Source: Humulus lupulus (lineage: Eukaryota; Streptophyta; Magnoliopsida; Rosales; Cannabaceae). From it: a stretch of DNA of 64,000 bases. The notes beneath the pieces were generated by a model. That model saw nothing but the letters and a program-made list of their open reading frames with translations, searched no databases and was not told the origin of the DNA. The first letter of the stretch is position 1; each line of letters starts with the position of its first letter. This document shows, piece by piece, positions 43,921-56,929 of this stretch. Where the stretch lies: the NCBI RefSeq assembly GCF_963169125.1, contig NC_084793.1:40357578-40421577 (forward strand), given 5' to 3'. The position numbers and the translations under genes are program-made.

Positions 43921-45847
43921 ATTCTCTCTCAACTTTTCTAAGTGAATTCCTTGAGAATTAAGGAGATCTTTGGGCTGAAAGCTTGGGAATTGGAGGCCTA
44001 AACTTGGGGATTTGATTAGCTACAGCTAGGAAGACTTAAATCACAACTGAGGTAAAGTTATAATATCTATTATAGTAGAATTTCGTTAAGGTTTCTTAGT
44101 GTTCTTGAGGTATTCTTGAGCTTTGTGGCTCAAGGTTATGAATTTGAGTTTTGGGTAGAATTTTGAGTGTGTTGAGCTAGGGTTTTGTTGCTGGAATTAT
44201 GTGGAATCTGTTTTGGGGAAATAATTATTGTTCTAGGAATCATTTGGGAATATTTTGGTAGGTTTTTGGATGGAGAAAAATAGAGGACTTATGGGTTCGT
44301 AGGGTCACGTCGCAGACCTATTCTTGGGGTGCTGCGACCCAACTGAACCCAGGGCCAGTGGGGTGCTTCTGCTTTGGAGGTGCGGTGCGGCCCTCTAAGG
44401 CAGGTTGCTGCCCGTGTCCTGGTTCCAAGAAAGAGGGGGCAACTGACCTTGGAGATGCGCCGCGTCCTTTAGGGGCAATTCGCGACCCGCTTGGGCTATT
44501 TTGGCCACCTTATTTCTTGAGTAATGGGAACTCAAACCTAAGGGCTCGGGACCGATTCTACTACCTGGTTTAGTGGAATTCGATGCCCCGAAAGCTAGGA
44601 CTCGGTTCAGAAGCCTTTGTTTGCTCATTATTTATGAGATCCTATATTATGGTTGTGACTAGGTTACCACTAGGGGCTCAAAACCGGGATCGTGCTTGAG
44701 GGTTGTTCTTATTATTAGGCTATACTAGGACCTGAGGTAAGAAAACTACACCCAATACGTGATATATGTCATTAGGGCCTTGCCCGGTTGTTGATTATAA
44801 TTATGAATAAGGCTCGGGCCCCTGAGAATGTACGTGTTTGAGTTATGAGTGCACTTGTTGATTAAACATACATGAATATTCCGTTTCTGACTAAGTGTTA
44901 TATGGTTGTTTGCATGGTTTATGTAGCTAGGGCTTGACCCCGTTAAGGACCATGGTTATTACTATGTTTGCATTTAATTGATGGTATTATATGATTAATA
45001 TGTATGCATACTTGTATTGTCTGAAGTATGCTTATCAGTAGCTGTATTTGAATACCTGGTTCAGGGCTTGACTTATTAGTCAAGAGCGGCATTAGTGTGC
45101 TGCACGTTGGTCGAAAGGCTTAGGCCCAACCAGTAACGTACTATTATGTTGACTGACTTTATGGTCGTTGGAAAATAAAGTGTTTGGCTAGCTCTATGGC
45201 TAGTTACTCAGAGATAAGGGCAAGGGCCCTAGGTGACTCTATGGTCACATAGCTAGGGTATAAAGCCCTGGGGTTGACTCTATGGTCAACTATTCAGGGC
45301 AGCGGGCCCCAAAATGATCCAATGATCATTTATTTGTAATTGTATGCATGCATGCGTAGGTTATTACTATTGGGCATGCTAGTCATGCATTTAGAATATG
45401 TATTTACTGTTCATGCACATGTTTAAGTTTTCTTCCTGAGCCTTGGCTCACGAGTGCTATGTGGTGCAGGTAAGGGAAGTGGAAAGCTTGACCAGCCATG
45501 AGTTGGAGAGCTTTGGTGGTGGCGTGTACATATGCGACTGCTCGTCCACCATGACCAAGGTTATCTCAGAGGAACTACAGTTGTATCCCTGATTTTGCTA
45601 CTTAGGTCGGTCGGTTGTAACATTTGATGTATATACACCATTTTAAACGTTTGTTTGTAATGTTTTGGGATCCTATGTATGTATGAAACTTTTAAATGAA
45701 AGGTCAACTGTTCCTTTGACCAAAATTTTTAACTCTAACCCTTGGCGTTAACCTTAGTTACACATTTATAACCAAATGACTTGATTAGCAAGTCTGACAT
45801 TATTTAAAGTACCCATTGTAACGGTCTTGGATTAGGAGGATGTTACA
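43292..45847 (+). repeat. E2 3' LTR, full length
   Basis: It spans 2556 bp from TGTAACGTCCC to GATGTTACA. It includes the U3 palindrome CCACAATATTATGTGG (43557-43572), a (CT)n run (43885-43930), a GC-rich dyad block (44300-44490), a splice-donor-like CTGAGGTAAGAAAAC (44732-44746), TTATTAGTCAAG-type repeats (45069-45130) and GGTGCAGGTAAGG (45463-45475). Confidence 0.88.
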
Positions 45848-45852
45848 GGCAC

Positions 45853-46750
45853 ACTTCCAGAAGGAGCCAAAGAAGTATCGTCTAGACATGGTGAGCTCTC
45901 AGATGGTGCTCTTAAGATGTTGCCCTGGGTGGTTTACGTGTATCCAACGCTTGTCAAATTTCATAGTGAAGAGTGCTTTAACAATTTTTTTTTCTTGTGG
46001 TCATTTTGTCTTGTTGGCTTCTTCTTCACTATCAAAGTAGCAGGTCGACTCAACCACGAAGTCTACTAGTACTTGTTCATTGAAGAAACACACTTGGTGT
46101 CTTGTTAGTGTTCCATGCTCATTGGAGGAGCATTTGAGCTCCTCTTATGCATGCACATTGGTTTAGTTTAAGGATGTGTTGACCCTTTGGGTATCTCCCA
46201 TCCTTTTTTTTTTTGTATTTGTCATTCACACACTTTTGACTTTTTATTTTTGATCGAGAAGCATCCTTCTTGTTATTATGCATAATACTATTTTTGCAAG
46301 TGTCTTCTTCGAGACATTTTTTGTCAGTGTCTTCTTTGAGACCCTTTCCCCAAGCGTCTTCTTTAAGACCCTTTTTGGGCTAGGTGACTTTGGTCGACCT
46401 AGGAATGTTATGAGGAGCCTTTTTGATCCCTGTTGTGTTCTTCCCTTGGGTTGGGACCCTTATTGGGAGATGGTACTTGTTAGACCTCGCAAACGCCTAT
46501 TTTCAAGGCCCTTTTTCCCTTGGTAAGGCGACTTGGTTGATATAGACTTAAGGATCTCTTTGGGCTCCTCTTTTGTCTTTTACGATGTTGTCCCTTTGTA
46601 GGGTGGGTGTGTTTGTGAGGAAGTCACTTTTAAGGGACCTTTTGACTTTCTTAGACTCTGTAAGGGTAGCTAGTCCTTACAAATCCAAATGTTGTCTTAT
46701 AAGGTTCACCGCTCATACATATATATATATTATAAGTATTTATATATATA
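45853..46750. other. T2 interior right of E2
   Basis: No convincing gene is present. 'gtgtcttctt(c/t)gagac' recurs three times near 46290-46370. The open frames on the plus strand at 45840-46040 and 46278-46526 have no family motif. Confidence 0.5.
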
Positions 46751-46751
46751 T

Positions 46752-47066
46752 ATCTCATAAGGCTAGGCACCTATTTTGCACATGGCCAAGCGCCCGTTGA
46801 GACTCGTGAGGCCAGGCACCCATTGAGACTCTCGAGGCTAGACACCTATTTTGCACATGAACTGTTGAGGCTTGCAAGGCTAGACGCCTATTTTGCACAT
46901 GGCCAGGTGCTTGTTGAGGCTCGCGAGGCTAGGCACCTATTTTGCACACGGATAGGTGCTTGTTGAGGCTTGCGAGGCTAGGTGCCTATTTTTCACACGG
47001 CTAGGTGCCTATTGAGGCTCGCGAGGCTAGACATCCATTTCGCACATGGCTAGGTGCCTGGTGAGG
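46752..47066. repeat. About 49-bp tandem repeat in T2
   Basis: Six or so units of the form 'gcgaggctaggcacctattttgcacacggctaggtgcttgttgaggct' follow each other with substitutions. The array sits between gag and the (deleted) pol position. It shares the GAGGCTCGCGAGGC word with the T2 LTR array. Confidence 0.82.
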
Positions 47067-47584
47067 TTGGGTATAATACCTCCCAAGTGGTTGATGGGAT
47101 CTATGTCTCCTGACACTTTGTTTTTCGTTCTCTCCAATACGCTTTGACAATTCCAATTGACAATGGCAGTATGTACGTCATATAAGTGTCCTTGGAGATG
47201 GGTGAAGTAATATATAAGATAGGTGCTTGACATTAGTAATAGTAGGCAATGTGCAAAGGTAAGCACAATTCCATTGTCATATTACATTCTGGAGTCAGGT
47301 TGGTGACCTCTTTGGATCCTATCAAGACAAATTACATCTACGGGGGGCCAATTGTGGTGAAACTTTTGATTCCTCATGAGGCATAACTTAAATAAAGAAA
47401 TAATTCTCTAGTACTTTGAGGGGGACAATTGAGGCGACTTCTTTGGTTCTCAACTGACACAAATAAAGGGAGTCTTATCGGAGGTTATCCTTGATGAATC
47501 CTACTAGCTCCTTCTTGAAGCCTTTTTGTAGACCTCTTCTAATCTTTAACTTGATCAACGACTTCTCTACCACAATGATCTCTT
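47067..47584. other. T2 interior between array and gag
   Basis: No domain is recognised. The minus-strand stretch at 47480-47580 could be a decayed gag tail (a basic 'IKLKIRRGLQKGFKKELVGF'-like segment), but this is weak. Confidence 0.4.
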
Positions 47585-49017
47585 CTACGCAGAATCTTTA
47601 GACGTATTGGTAGAAGGGGGATTGGAGGAAGGTTTGCTTTCCCTAGCATGCAAGTTCTCATAACCATCTTCAACACGTATATAATTTTGTGCTCTTTCAA
47701 GGAAGTCGTTTAAGTTTGTAACCTCCCTCTTGAGCATGCTATCCCATAACTTGCTTCGTGGATGAACTCTGACTCTGATAGCCATCTTGAGCTTCGCTTT
47801 AGTTGAACTTCTCAGCTTAGTTTCTTCCATATTGAATCTATGGATATAGCTCTTCAGGCTTTCATTCTTGCCTTGTTTTATGTTAGCAAGGCTGGAACAC
47901 GACATAACATAATCACAGACCGAATGGTGTTGCTGAAGAAATTCATCAGAGGACTGCTTCCATGACCCGATTGTTCCTGGCCTTAACCTCTTGAACCACT
48001 TGTACGCAACTCCTTTAAGTGTAATGGTGAAACAATGGCACCTTGACCTGCTATTGATCCTTCTTAACTTCATCAAGTTGTTGAAGGCGTCTAAGTGATA
48101 CAGTAGGTACGTAGTGCTCTCGTACAGAGTCATGCGAGGCTCTCTAAATTTAGTGGGGAGTTGCTCAACCTAAGTTTCCCTTGTGAAGGGTGACTCATGG
48201 TCGAACTCATCGTCACCTTTGTCCCCCCCAGATGCAATGACTATCTTGCTTCGAAGGCTTTGCATTTTAGGTCTACTCCCTTTCTCTTTTTGTTTAATGA
48301 GTCTCATGGGTTCTCAGGGTGAACCCTTGCTTTGGTTGTGTCCATCGGGGGAGCTGCAAGGGGTGTGGTTTTTACCTAGGGCCCTCGCTGGTTGAGTTTC
48401 TCCCCTAGGTCGGATGAAGCTCTTTTGGAGGTGGTCTTTGGTTCGCAGCTCCCATTGGTGGTGTTTGCTCTAGGTTGTAACATTGGCATAGAATCTTCCT
48501 TGCGTCTTAGGTGAGGGGTATCACTAGTGGAGAGTCACGTTTTGCCACCATTCACGGGTATGGTGGTTTATCCTCGTACATGTTCCCTCTATTTATGCTG
48601 AGAGAGGGGAGCATCAGACTTTCCATGTAAGAGGTCGCTGAGTACCTCTTGCATGTTTTCCACGGTGGTTTGCAACCTTTGGTTTTTCAAGTGCAAGTCA
48701 CAAATTTCATCTTTGTAGCAACAAGTTTGGGAACTTGAACTCACTGAGTGAACTCGTGGACTTGGGGCCAACGCCGACTGTGGTGGAGGGTGAGTTGCAC
48801 AGCCCTTTGCTAGAGCGTTGGCATGTAGTGCAGGGTCGGGTGTAGGATGAATGGTAGGGGATGATACTTCTCCCTCTTCGCCATTGTCTCTGGGCAGCCC
48901 CGGCGCACCTCCATTCGTCAGCAGGGGAGGATCCCTCATAGACGCCCTTAGCTAGGTTCCGTCTAGGTGAACCTCCGCTTCTTGGTGGTCTTGTAGGCGT
49001 TTTGAACGCCTTGGCAT
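47585..49017 (-). pseudogene. T2 gag
   Basis: I take the ATG ending at 49017 (MPRRSKRLQDHQE), 48 bases from the PBS. A TAG follows after 21 codons, and the frame then continues through a Pro-rich region and a helical ICDLHLKNQRLQTTVENMQEVL segment. After a frame change between 48589 and 48133 comes the capsid core: YHLDAFNNLMKL, CFTITLKGVAYKWFKRLRPGTI, HHSVCDYVMSC, SLKSYIHRFNMEE and FLERAQNYIRVED. This fits Tat Gag and is clearly related to, but different from, T1 gag (compare YFSITLGGPAEEWWKRLKPGSI). No zinc-binding tail or pol follows. Confidence 0.8.
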
Positions 49018-49064
49018 GTTTCCTTACTGAAATTAATGGACGAACTAGTGTTTGTTAGTTGTTC

Positions 49065-49082
49065 TTCCCACAGATGGCGCCA
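49065..49082 (-). other. T2 primer binding site
   Basis: The minus strand reads TGGCGCCATCTGTGGGAA, starting four bases after the LTR edge. The TGGCGCC-type site is common in Tat elements of dicots and differs from the iMet site of the chromoviruses here. Confidence 0.75.
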
Positions 49083-49801
49083 AAACTGTCGACGGTGAGA
49101 ACTCATTAATGATGTTAGGTTAGAAAACTCAAACCTTAGTAAGAAAATAACTTAGAAAGAACTTAGAATGGACTTGAGGAAAAATGAGTGCAAAAAAAAA
49201 AAGGAGTAAAAGCTCCTATATTGCTTAATAGCCTGAGTATACAATGAATTTTCTAACCCCCTTCCTTGGTGAAGTGATGTTCTATTTATAGGTGAGATCT
49301 AATGGCTCTTAATACGTAGTGGTCGCAAGGGGACAAAAAAAAGGCATTCTGACGTACTGCAGGTTTTTATGATACATATGGTTGTGGTGTCGGAGAGGTG
49401 GTGGTCTGGTTGGACCTATGTCACGGGTGTGGTAGTGGTGGTTGCACGATGTACTATCCTTGTACTGCCACTACTTGTCTGGCGTGGGCATCGAGTTCGT
49501 ACTGTGTAGCTTTCTAGACATGCACATACTTGACTTGCCATACTTCGTACTCAGGTTTGCACCTTGTATGAACCTGATCAAAAGTACCATGGACATACTT
49601 TTGGCCTCCTACATACTAGATTGGTTACCATTTTGTCAGGTTTTACTATGGCTCCATTAAACTACCTTGATGGATATCAAGAAATTGTCTTATATATTTA
49701 TGATGTTCTTGACTATGTGTCTTGTAAGAGACGACCTTGGTTGAGTTACATATGGGAGGCACGCGTCGTTAGTGACACGCACTTTTGAGATTAAGGCAAG
49801 G

Positions 49802-52800
49802 CATTGTTTGTAATCAGCCATAACATACAAGACCAAAATCATGCAGAAATTTAAACTTTTTACTTTTAACTCATTGTACCGAAAATCCATATAAAAAAAC
49901 TTTCACTAAGATCGTATGCGCACACTTTTAGTTTAGCAAACGAAAATACAACTACTCTTGCACAGAGTTATAACAAAACAATTATCCACAAGCAGACTTT
50001 GGCGCTCACTGGTCCACTTTGCCTTTGCACTTACCTACAACATGAACAAATAGGTAAGCAACAACGCTTAGTAATAATAGCCTAACACACAAATATACTA
50101 AAACCCAGTAACGAGTGACCTAAGGTAGATACAGCTTTGGTCATTAGGGTATTGGATAATTTCCAACCCTATCATACAATTCTCAAATAATAGCCTTGTC
50201 AGATGAAATACTTTGATTGTACCTAACAACCAATGTCACACATATCATAATAACTTGCACTCAGAAAATCCAAAAACATTCAAGATATATATAATTACAC
50301 AATTTAATCAATTCGAACAAACACAAAGGATCTTGGCTCCAACCCAAAATCACTCTTAACGTCATGGATCCAACCCGAACTATCTTACCATGTTCTGGCT
50401 CCAACTCGGACTTTATCTTACCATGTCCTGGCTCCAACCCGGACTACATTTTACCATGTACTGGCTCCAACCCAGACTACATTTTACCATGTCCTGGCTC
50501 CAACCCGGACTATAATTTTACCATGTCTTGGCTCCGACCCGGAATTTAGCTTATCGTGTCCTAGCTCCAACCTGGACTATATTACACTAAGGTTCTGGCT
50601 CGAACCTGAACCTACTTACCATTTAGCCGTAGAATGCAAAAGCATTGAAATAGTAGGTATTAAGCATAGCTTGGTCTTAATGTCCCAATCAATACTAGTG
50701 TGTAGTCTACTACTACTACAAGCACACACTAGTATATTCACGTTATATCCAAAAAAAGGAAAGGCTAACTTACTTGGAGTCCTTAGTTCCCAGCATGATC
50801 CTTAATACTGCTATTCATTTTTCTCTTTGGCAGTTACTGTAATTAGTACAACATACTCAGATTAAACTATGGCATATACTTATAGCTAATATTTTACAAT
50901 AGCTGCATGCAATAAACTCTCAGAGACTCTATATTGTAGCCTCTTATACACTTCATAGTGTATAAGGTCGAGTTTTCTTTTCAGTCTATAAGTTACGTAG
51001 GAAAATCGGTCTCACAGTAACATGCTCTCCATACTGTGTGTTTTAATATTTTTTCAAGAAGGAATTATCTTATTTGACCATTTGGCACTCTGGTGTTATA
51101 AAAAGGAGTTAACAAAATCGCACCTTTAGAAAAATACCATAATTTTTCGTCCTTTTATGATGTTCACCATTTCTTTTCATAATACCCAAAATACTCCTTT
51201 TAGACTCTTTAATTATTATTATTTTTGAAAAGTCACCATTGTTTATAAAGATCCTTTTTAACCTAAACTTCTATTTTTACCAAGTTTAATGATAATCTAA
51301 AACCTCTTTTGGACCCTTAATTTATTAAAATGGTAAAAAATCATATCTTATTTATCTCAAACTGTTTTTAGATTGGTTTAACATCCAAATCCTTAGTAAC
51401 TTTTATAAAAATAACAATTTTCCATTTTCCAATTTCCACAATTTGACTTTTACTTCTTTATTTAAAGTGATAAAAGTCAAATTTTAAACCTTTTCCATAT
51501 GTTGAGTTTTTGGCCAAAGCCCTTAAAATTTCGTCCACTTATTCTTTGTCATAAGGACGGGAACTAGGCAAAAATCTCGCGTCAACACTTGTTTTAGGTT
51601 AGGAGAACTAACCTCCCAAAAATCAATTTTCTTTATGGTCCGAAATTACTACTTTTTAGATTTTAGGGCAAACTTAGAATTTTTTTTTCTCTTAAATCGT
51701 GACACAGTTTTCTCTTAACTAAATTCCTTAAAAATTTCATATTTTTTAGGATAGTAAAACTCATTCAAAAAATTAAAGCAATCTGGGATGTGTATGCTGC
51801 CATAAGTTTTTTTCCAGATTTTGGAGCAAACTTTGAAAATTTGTTTCTTTTAAACCATAACATATTTTACTCTATAATTTGATAGGGACCCTTATAAATA
51901 TATCAAATAATATCTTACCAAATTTCATAGCTTTTAGATTAGTAAAACCCATTCAAAAGATAAAGAAATTTGGGCAGTGCATGCTGCCCATAAATTTTCC
52001 AGATTTGCATCACATTGCCAAAAAGTGCATAACTTGGGCTTAAAAATATTTTTTTTTGTGATTTTCCAAAGCCTAACATCAAGTAATCTCAAATAACTAC
52101 GCAAATTATTTTCACAAACAGAGGTAGTAGGGTGCGTTCTGACCCATTGGAATTCAGACCACGAATTTTGGCAGCATGCATTTTTACTCACACTTAACCA
52201 CAACAAGCATTTCTAGCATAAACCCTATCAACATGCATGCATGAAATTCATCATATCACACAACATCAATCATAAGCATAAAAATAATCTCAAAAACCAT
52301 TGAAAAACCATATACAACCAAATCTACAAGAATCACCATAAAACTTAAGGAAAACAACCATAGATTCTACATTTTGAAGCCCTAGCTTGGAGGTGTATTT
52401 CTTAGCTCTTCAAAAGCTTTCCTTGGTGCTATAAACTCTCAAAACCGAGCCCCAAGCCCCACATGCATATTCTTAAGAAGAGATTAGGGTAGGAAGAAAA
52501 CTAGATGAGGGACAAGAACATGCAAGCTTACAAAAACCTCTTACCTTGAGTTATTTGATCACAATGGTGTTCATCTTTGAGATCCAACCTAAAACACAAG
52601 ATCAATGCCATGCATGGATATTAGATTACACGCATGCAAAAGGAAACCCACTAGGGTTTTGGGTTTGAAGGGAAAGAGAAGGAAAATGCAGAAAATATTT
52701 GATACGTACACTAGACAACGGTTTCTTCTTGAACTTCTTCCTTCTTCAATGGAGAAGATGAGTGTAGCTTGCTAGGAAGGGAGTTTGTTGCAGCAATGAA

Positions 52801-53579
52801 GGTTAGGGATAGAGAGGGTTTCGGTTTGGGAGAGGGAGTGGTAGAGAGAAAATTGTTTTGAGAGAAAAAAAATGATTAAACTCTTAACTTGTGAATATGG
52901 TAAAACTCTTCCAATTCTTGGCTCTTTGGACTATGTGTCCTAGCTCATGAGAGCCCTGGGGTATACCTTTAGCCTTGCCGCCCACCACTCTCTCTCTCTC
53001 TTCCCTTGGAAATTACTTTCACGCCCTTGCTTATTTTACCTCACATATAAGGAACCCAAGGTCCCTATGGAAATTTTGTGCTCTAAATTTCCCTTGATTT
53101 TTAACCTATAGTTTTGAAACTTTCAAGCATAAAATTAATTGAATAACTTGTGACCAAAAAAATATTATTTGTCACATTATCAAAGAATTTTTGTCAATTT
53201 ATCACATATTTACCGAAATTACATTAAAGGCCCGAGCAAGAAATTTTCATTCATAAGCCCGGTTGATTGGAATTCAAACATCAATCAATTCTCTTAATAT
53301 TTATAGGATCAAAAATAAATTCTCAGTTGCCAAAAACTTAATATTTTTATACCATAGTATTTCCTACTTTATTTAATTCGAGATTTTTCTCCCATCAGGG
53401 TTTACCTAATATTTCTTTGCATAAGACTAGATCCTTTACCAGATCATCACATCGACTATAAAAATTCATGAATTATCACAAATTCATATAATATCATTTA
53501 TCAAAATAATATTCCACATAATTATTCACGAGCTCGAACCAGATACTAACGTGTCTTCAAAACACGGGACATCACATTG
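49802..53579 (-). mobile_element. Solo LTR S2 (3.77 kb) with TSD CATTG
   Basis: CATTG occurs at 49802-49806 and 53575-53579. Between them (49807-53574) the minus strand starts TGATGTCCCGTG and ends near GGCTGATTACAAA. The layout parallels the chromovirus LTRs: a decayed GGTGCAGGTAAAG-like block near 50020-50035, a repeat array, then a long AT-rich U3. No gag or pol is present, so it is read as a solo LTR. Its minus-strand end is not a clean CA. The minus-strand frame at 51934-52206 has no family motif. Confidence 0.68.
50364..50590. repeat. About 35-bp tandem repeat in S2
   Basis: Six to seven units of 'tgtcctggctccaacccggactacattttaccat' are present, well conserved in the middle and decayed at both ends. 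The plus-strand frame across them yields repeated PCPGSNPDYIL, which is a product of the repeat rather than a gene. Confidence 0.88.
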
Positions 53580-54101
53580 TTAGCAAAGCGTATATCTCCA
53601 AAGGAGGTGAGGCTTCATGGCAAGAGACGAGGCCTCATGAGACGGGTCTTGAGAGACGTAAGGCGGGGTCTCGCATGCGTCCTCGCAATGAAGTGTCGAG
53701 GATGCAAGAGGTGATGGACTCATGGGGAGAGACTGCACGACACGAGATGGGGTCTCGCGAGATTCAAGGTGGGGTCTCGCAGGTGGCTGCGCAACCAAGA
53801 ATCAAGGCTACAGGAGGCGAGGCGCGAGACGAGGCCTTGCGAGATGGGTCTCGTGAGATGCAAGGTGGGGTCTCGCAGGGGATGTGCAATGAAGCGTGGA
53901 GGCTACAGGAGGCGAGGCAACACGTCGCGAGATGAGGCCTTACGAGATGCAGGGTGGGGTCTCGCAAGGGGCTGTGCAACGAACCATTTAGGCTGCAGGA
54001 AGGGAGGTAGAAAGGCATGAGATGAGGCCTCGCGAGATGGGTCTTGCCTAGAACCTCACGACAAAGCATCAAGGCTGCAGGAGGCGAGGATCTTGCGGGG
54101 T

Positions 54102-56929
54102 GAGGCTGTAACACCCTACTACCCAGGGACCGTTACGGTGTGCATTTTAAAATAGTGCTAAACCTGCTAATCGAGCCATTTGGCCATAATCATGTAACTA
54201 AGTATGATTAAGGACATAGGGTTAAAATTTTTGGTCAAAGGTACAACATCTCACTAAATTGTTTATTGTATACATTGGGATCTCAAAAATATAATTTAAA
54301 GGTTAATTACAACAAAAGATTTACAACCAGCCGACCTAAGCAACAAAATAGGGTTTAACCCTAGTTCCTCTTTAAGCCCTCGGCCGTGGTGGTTGAGCAG
54401 CCGCATATGTACACATCGTCACCTAAGATCTCCAACTTAAGGATGTTCCAGCTTTCTTTTTCCTTTACCTGCACCACATAGCACCCGTGAGCCGAAGCTC
54501 AGTAAGAAAAATCAATATGCTCATGAACAGTAATAACATGTTACTAAGTCATAATAGGCATGCCTAGCAACAATAGCCCTATTCATGCATGCAAATAAAT
54601 CCAAATAATGATTGTGGGCCATGCCCTTTGTATGGATGACTTATGGGCCCTGCCCATTGTATAGATGATTTATGGGCTCTGCCCTTTGTATTAATGACTA
54701 TCAAGTCATAATGAAAGTAGATGGACAATGTGTCCATCTAAAACAAGTGACTCAAATAAGTGACAATTAAGTCACGCACTGGGCTCTGCACCCTAATCAG
54801 ATGAGTGTATAACACATTATGATTTTGGTAATCATACTGGGGTTTATAGCCCAAATCAGATGAGTGAGTCACACTTTGGGCTCCGCACCCTAATCAGATG
54901 AGTGACTATGGACTCACAAACTTGGGCTTTGCACCCTAATTAGATGAGTGACTATAGAGTCACAAACTTGGGATTTACACCCTAATCAGATGAGTGAGTA
55001 TGGAGTCACAAACTTAGGTTTTCACCCTAATCAGATGAGTGACTATGAAGTCACAAACTTGGGTTTTCACCCTAATCAGATGAGTGACTATGGAGTCACA
55101 AACTTGGTTGTCACCCTAATTAGATGAGTGACTATGGAGTCACAAACTTGGGTTTTCACCCACAACCATGTGAAAATGCAGTCACCTGGGCCTTTTTGAC
55201 ACTGGCTCTAAGTAACTAGCCATTAGACAAGCGCTTTTGATTTCATCGAACTTAAGGTCGATCAAGCATTTCTTGCTTATGATGATAATGCTTATGTCGA
55301 TTAGATCTAATATTTTCGGCTTGCATTAAATACGCTAATACCGTTCTTGACTCGTAGGTCAATTCCATACGACCAGTGCTCAGTACTACTGCCGAACTTG
55401 ACTAATAAGTCACAGCTTCACAATCAATACTGATACCTTTGCCGATTCCTGACTCATAGGTCAGTGCCATACACAGATAAGAAAATTGCTAAGCATTTGA
55501 TATGCATTCCAGATATACAAATAGAGCACTCAACATGCTTCATCAATAACCATGCATGTCACATACTGGGTGCAATTTTCTTACCTCTGGTTCGAGTGGG
55601 AAATAATAAATGAACGACCCTTGAGAACGATTGATCCTTTGATCCCTTAGCGGTCACCTAGTCATAGCCAAATATGGAATCCAATTAATGAAATCAACAA
55701 TAAAAGGTTCATGGTCTAGACCTCACTCCCGGGACCTCGAATCGTACTCAAACGGTTTGTAGATTTGATCTCGAGCCTTAGGAATTGAAACCCCGAGCCA
55801 AAAACCCTCAAAAGTACCTAAAATAGGACCATGGAAAAATAGGGTAGCGCTGCCCCCTTAGCGCCTAGGCGCTACAAACAAGGATGGCTTGCCCTGGACA
55901 GTGTTGTAGCGCCCTCCCTTGGGCGTTGTAGCGCTAAAACCAGGGTGATTCAGCCCTGGTTTTTCCTCATTCATGTTCTCCAATTCCAAGCTTCAAAACT
56001 TGTTTCCAAACCTAATTCAAAATCACCAATGAACCCAAAAACCAAAGATACAATTCCTAGGCATCAAAACCTAATCAATCTTTTCCAAAAACTCCATTGA
56101 ATTCTCACTATCCAAATCTTAAATCCCAACTGAAAATCAAGAGGAAAATAGAGCATAACCAGAGAATTCATGGCTAGAATCATACCTCAAGCTCAGAGTT
56201 AAACCCTCTTCAATGGTGGAACACAATCTTAGACCCTCAAGGCTTGATTCCCTAGCTTGAATCCTCAAATGGAGCTAAAAAATTTCAAAGGGAAAAGCGG
56301 AAGAAAAGTGATCAGGAGAAGAAGAAGAAGCTCTGTTTTTTCTTAAGCTTTCTACAGCCTTCTAACTCAACATATAACCCTAAGGTCAAATGACCAAAAT
56401 GCCACCAAGCCTACTTTAATTCCTTAATAGCCTCCAAGGGCAAAATCGTCCATTCTCCTCTAATCCCGTTATTTTAATTAGCGTCCTTCAATTCCCGTAA
56501 TTCGCAATATTCTCAAATGCTAATACATCATATCCCATTACCCTTTAATTCTCGGTAATGTACTAATCATCAAATTGCCCCAAGACTCACCCCGAGCCCC
56601 GAAATTACCGCGTTATGACCAAACCGCTAACTTGCATTCAAAGATCGTCTCATGCCGAATATCTCGAACAAATCCACATTATAATGTGGCCTTATTCATA
56701 ATTCACCAACATGCATGAACATATACAAAGCTACCATCAGTGGGCTAGAATACCAAAATACCCTTACAATGAAAAGTGGACCATATGCATGCATTTATCA
56801 TCATATAATAATATAATTCACATAATCATGCATATATTCATTTAATGGCATGATAGATCAATTATGGCCCTCCTGGCCTCCTAATCAAGGTCTTAATCCT
56901 TATTAGGAAATTTAGGTCATTATAGAGGC
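54102..56929 (-). mobile_element. Solo LTR S3 (2.8 kb) with TSD GAGGC
   Basis: GAGGC occurs at 54102-54106 and 56925-56929. The LTR (54107-56924) in plus orientation starts TGTAACACCC and ends TCATTATA. On the minus strand it carries the palindrome CCACATTATAATGTGG (56674-56689), an AGCGC dyad block (55840-55945), the splice-donor-like block (55570-55589) and CCTTTACCTGCACC (54462-54475). Its PBS-side end matches the fragment ending at 24305, so both are the same family. Confidence 0.86.
54850..55160. repeat. 46-bp tandem repeat in S3
   Basis: About six units of 'gactatggagtcacaaacttgggttttcaccctaatcagatgagt' are present. Other LTRs of the group have TTATTAGTCA-type repeats in the same slot, so the array has been remodelled independently. 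Confidence 0.88.

Larger units (their letters stand above)
36744..45852 (+). mobile_element. E2: full-length Tekay-like chromovirus, inactive
   Basis: The element spans 36749-45847 and is flanked by the perfect TSD GGCAC (36744-36748 and 45848-45852). The order is 5' LTR, tRNA-iMet PBS, leader, gag, protease, RT, RNase H, integrase, chromodomain, polypurine tract, 3' LTR. The chromodomain and the FIDDV RT motif mark it as a chromovirus of Tekay type. It lies opposite in strand to its host T2. Stops and frameshifts affect every domain, and the 5' LTR has lost about 1.27 kb. Confidence 0.9.

Noticed and set aside
43885..43930. (CT)n run as a promoter element
   Set aside because: Microsatellites of this kind vary in length between the two E2 LTRs, so I record it only as part of the LTR.
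50364..50549. 61-codon frame with PGSNPDYIL repeats
   Set aside because: It is a translation of the 35-bp tandem array in a solo LTR. The unit is not a multiple of three, so the frame is chance.
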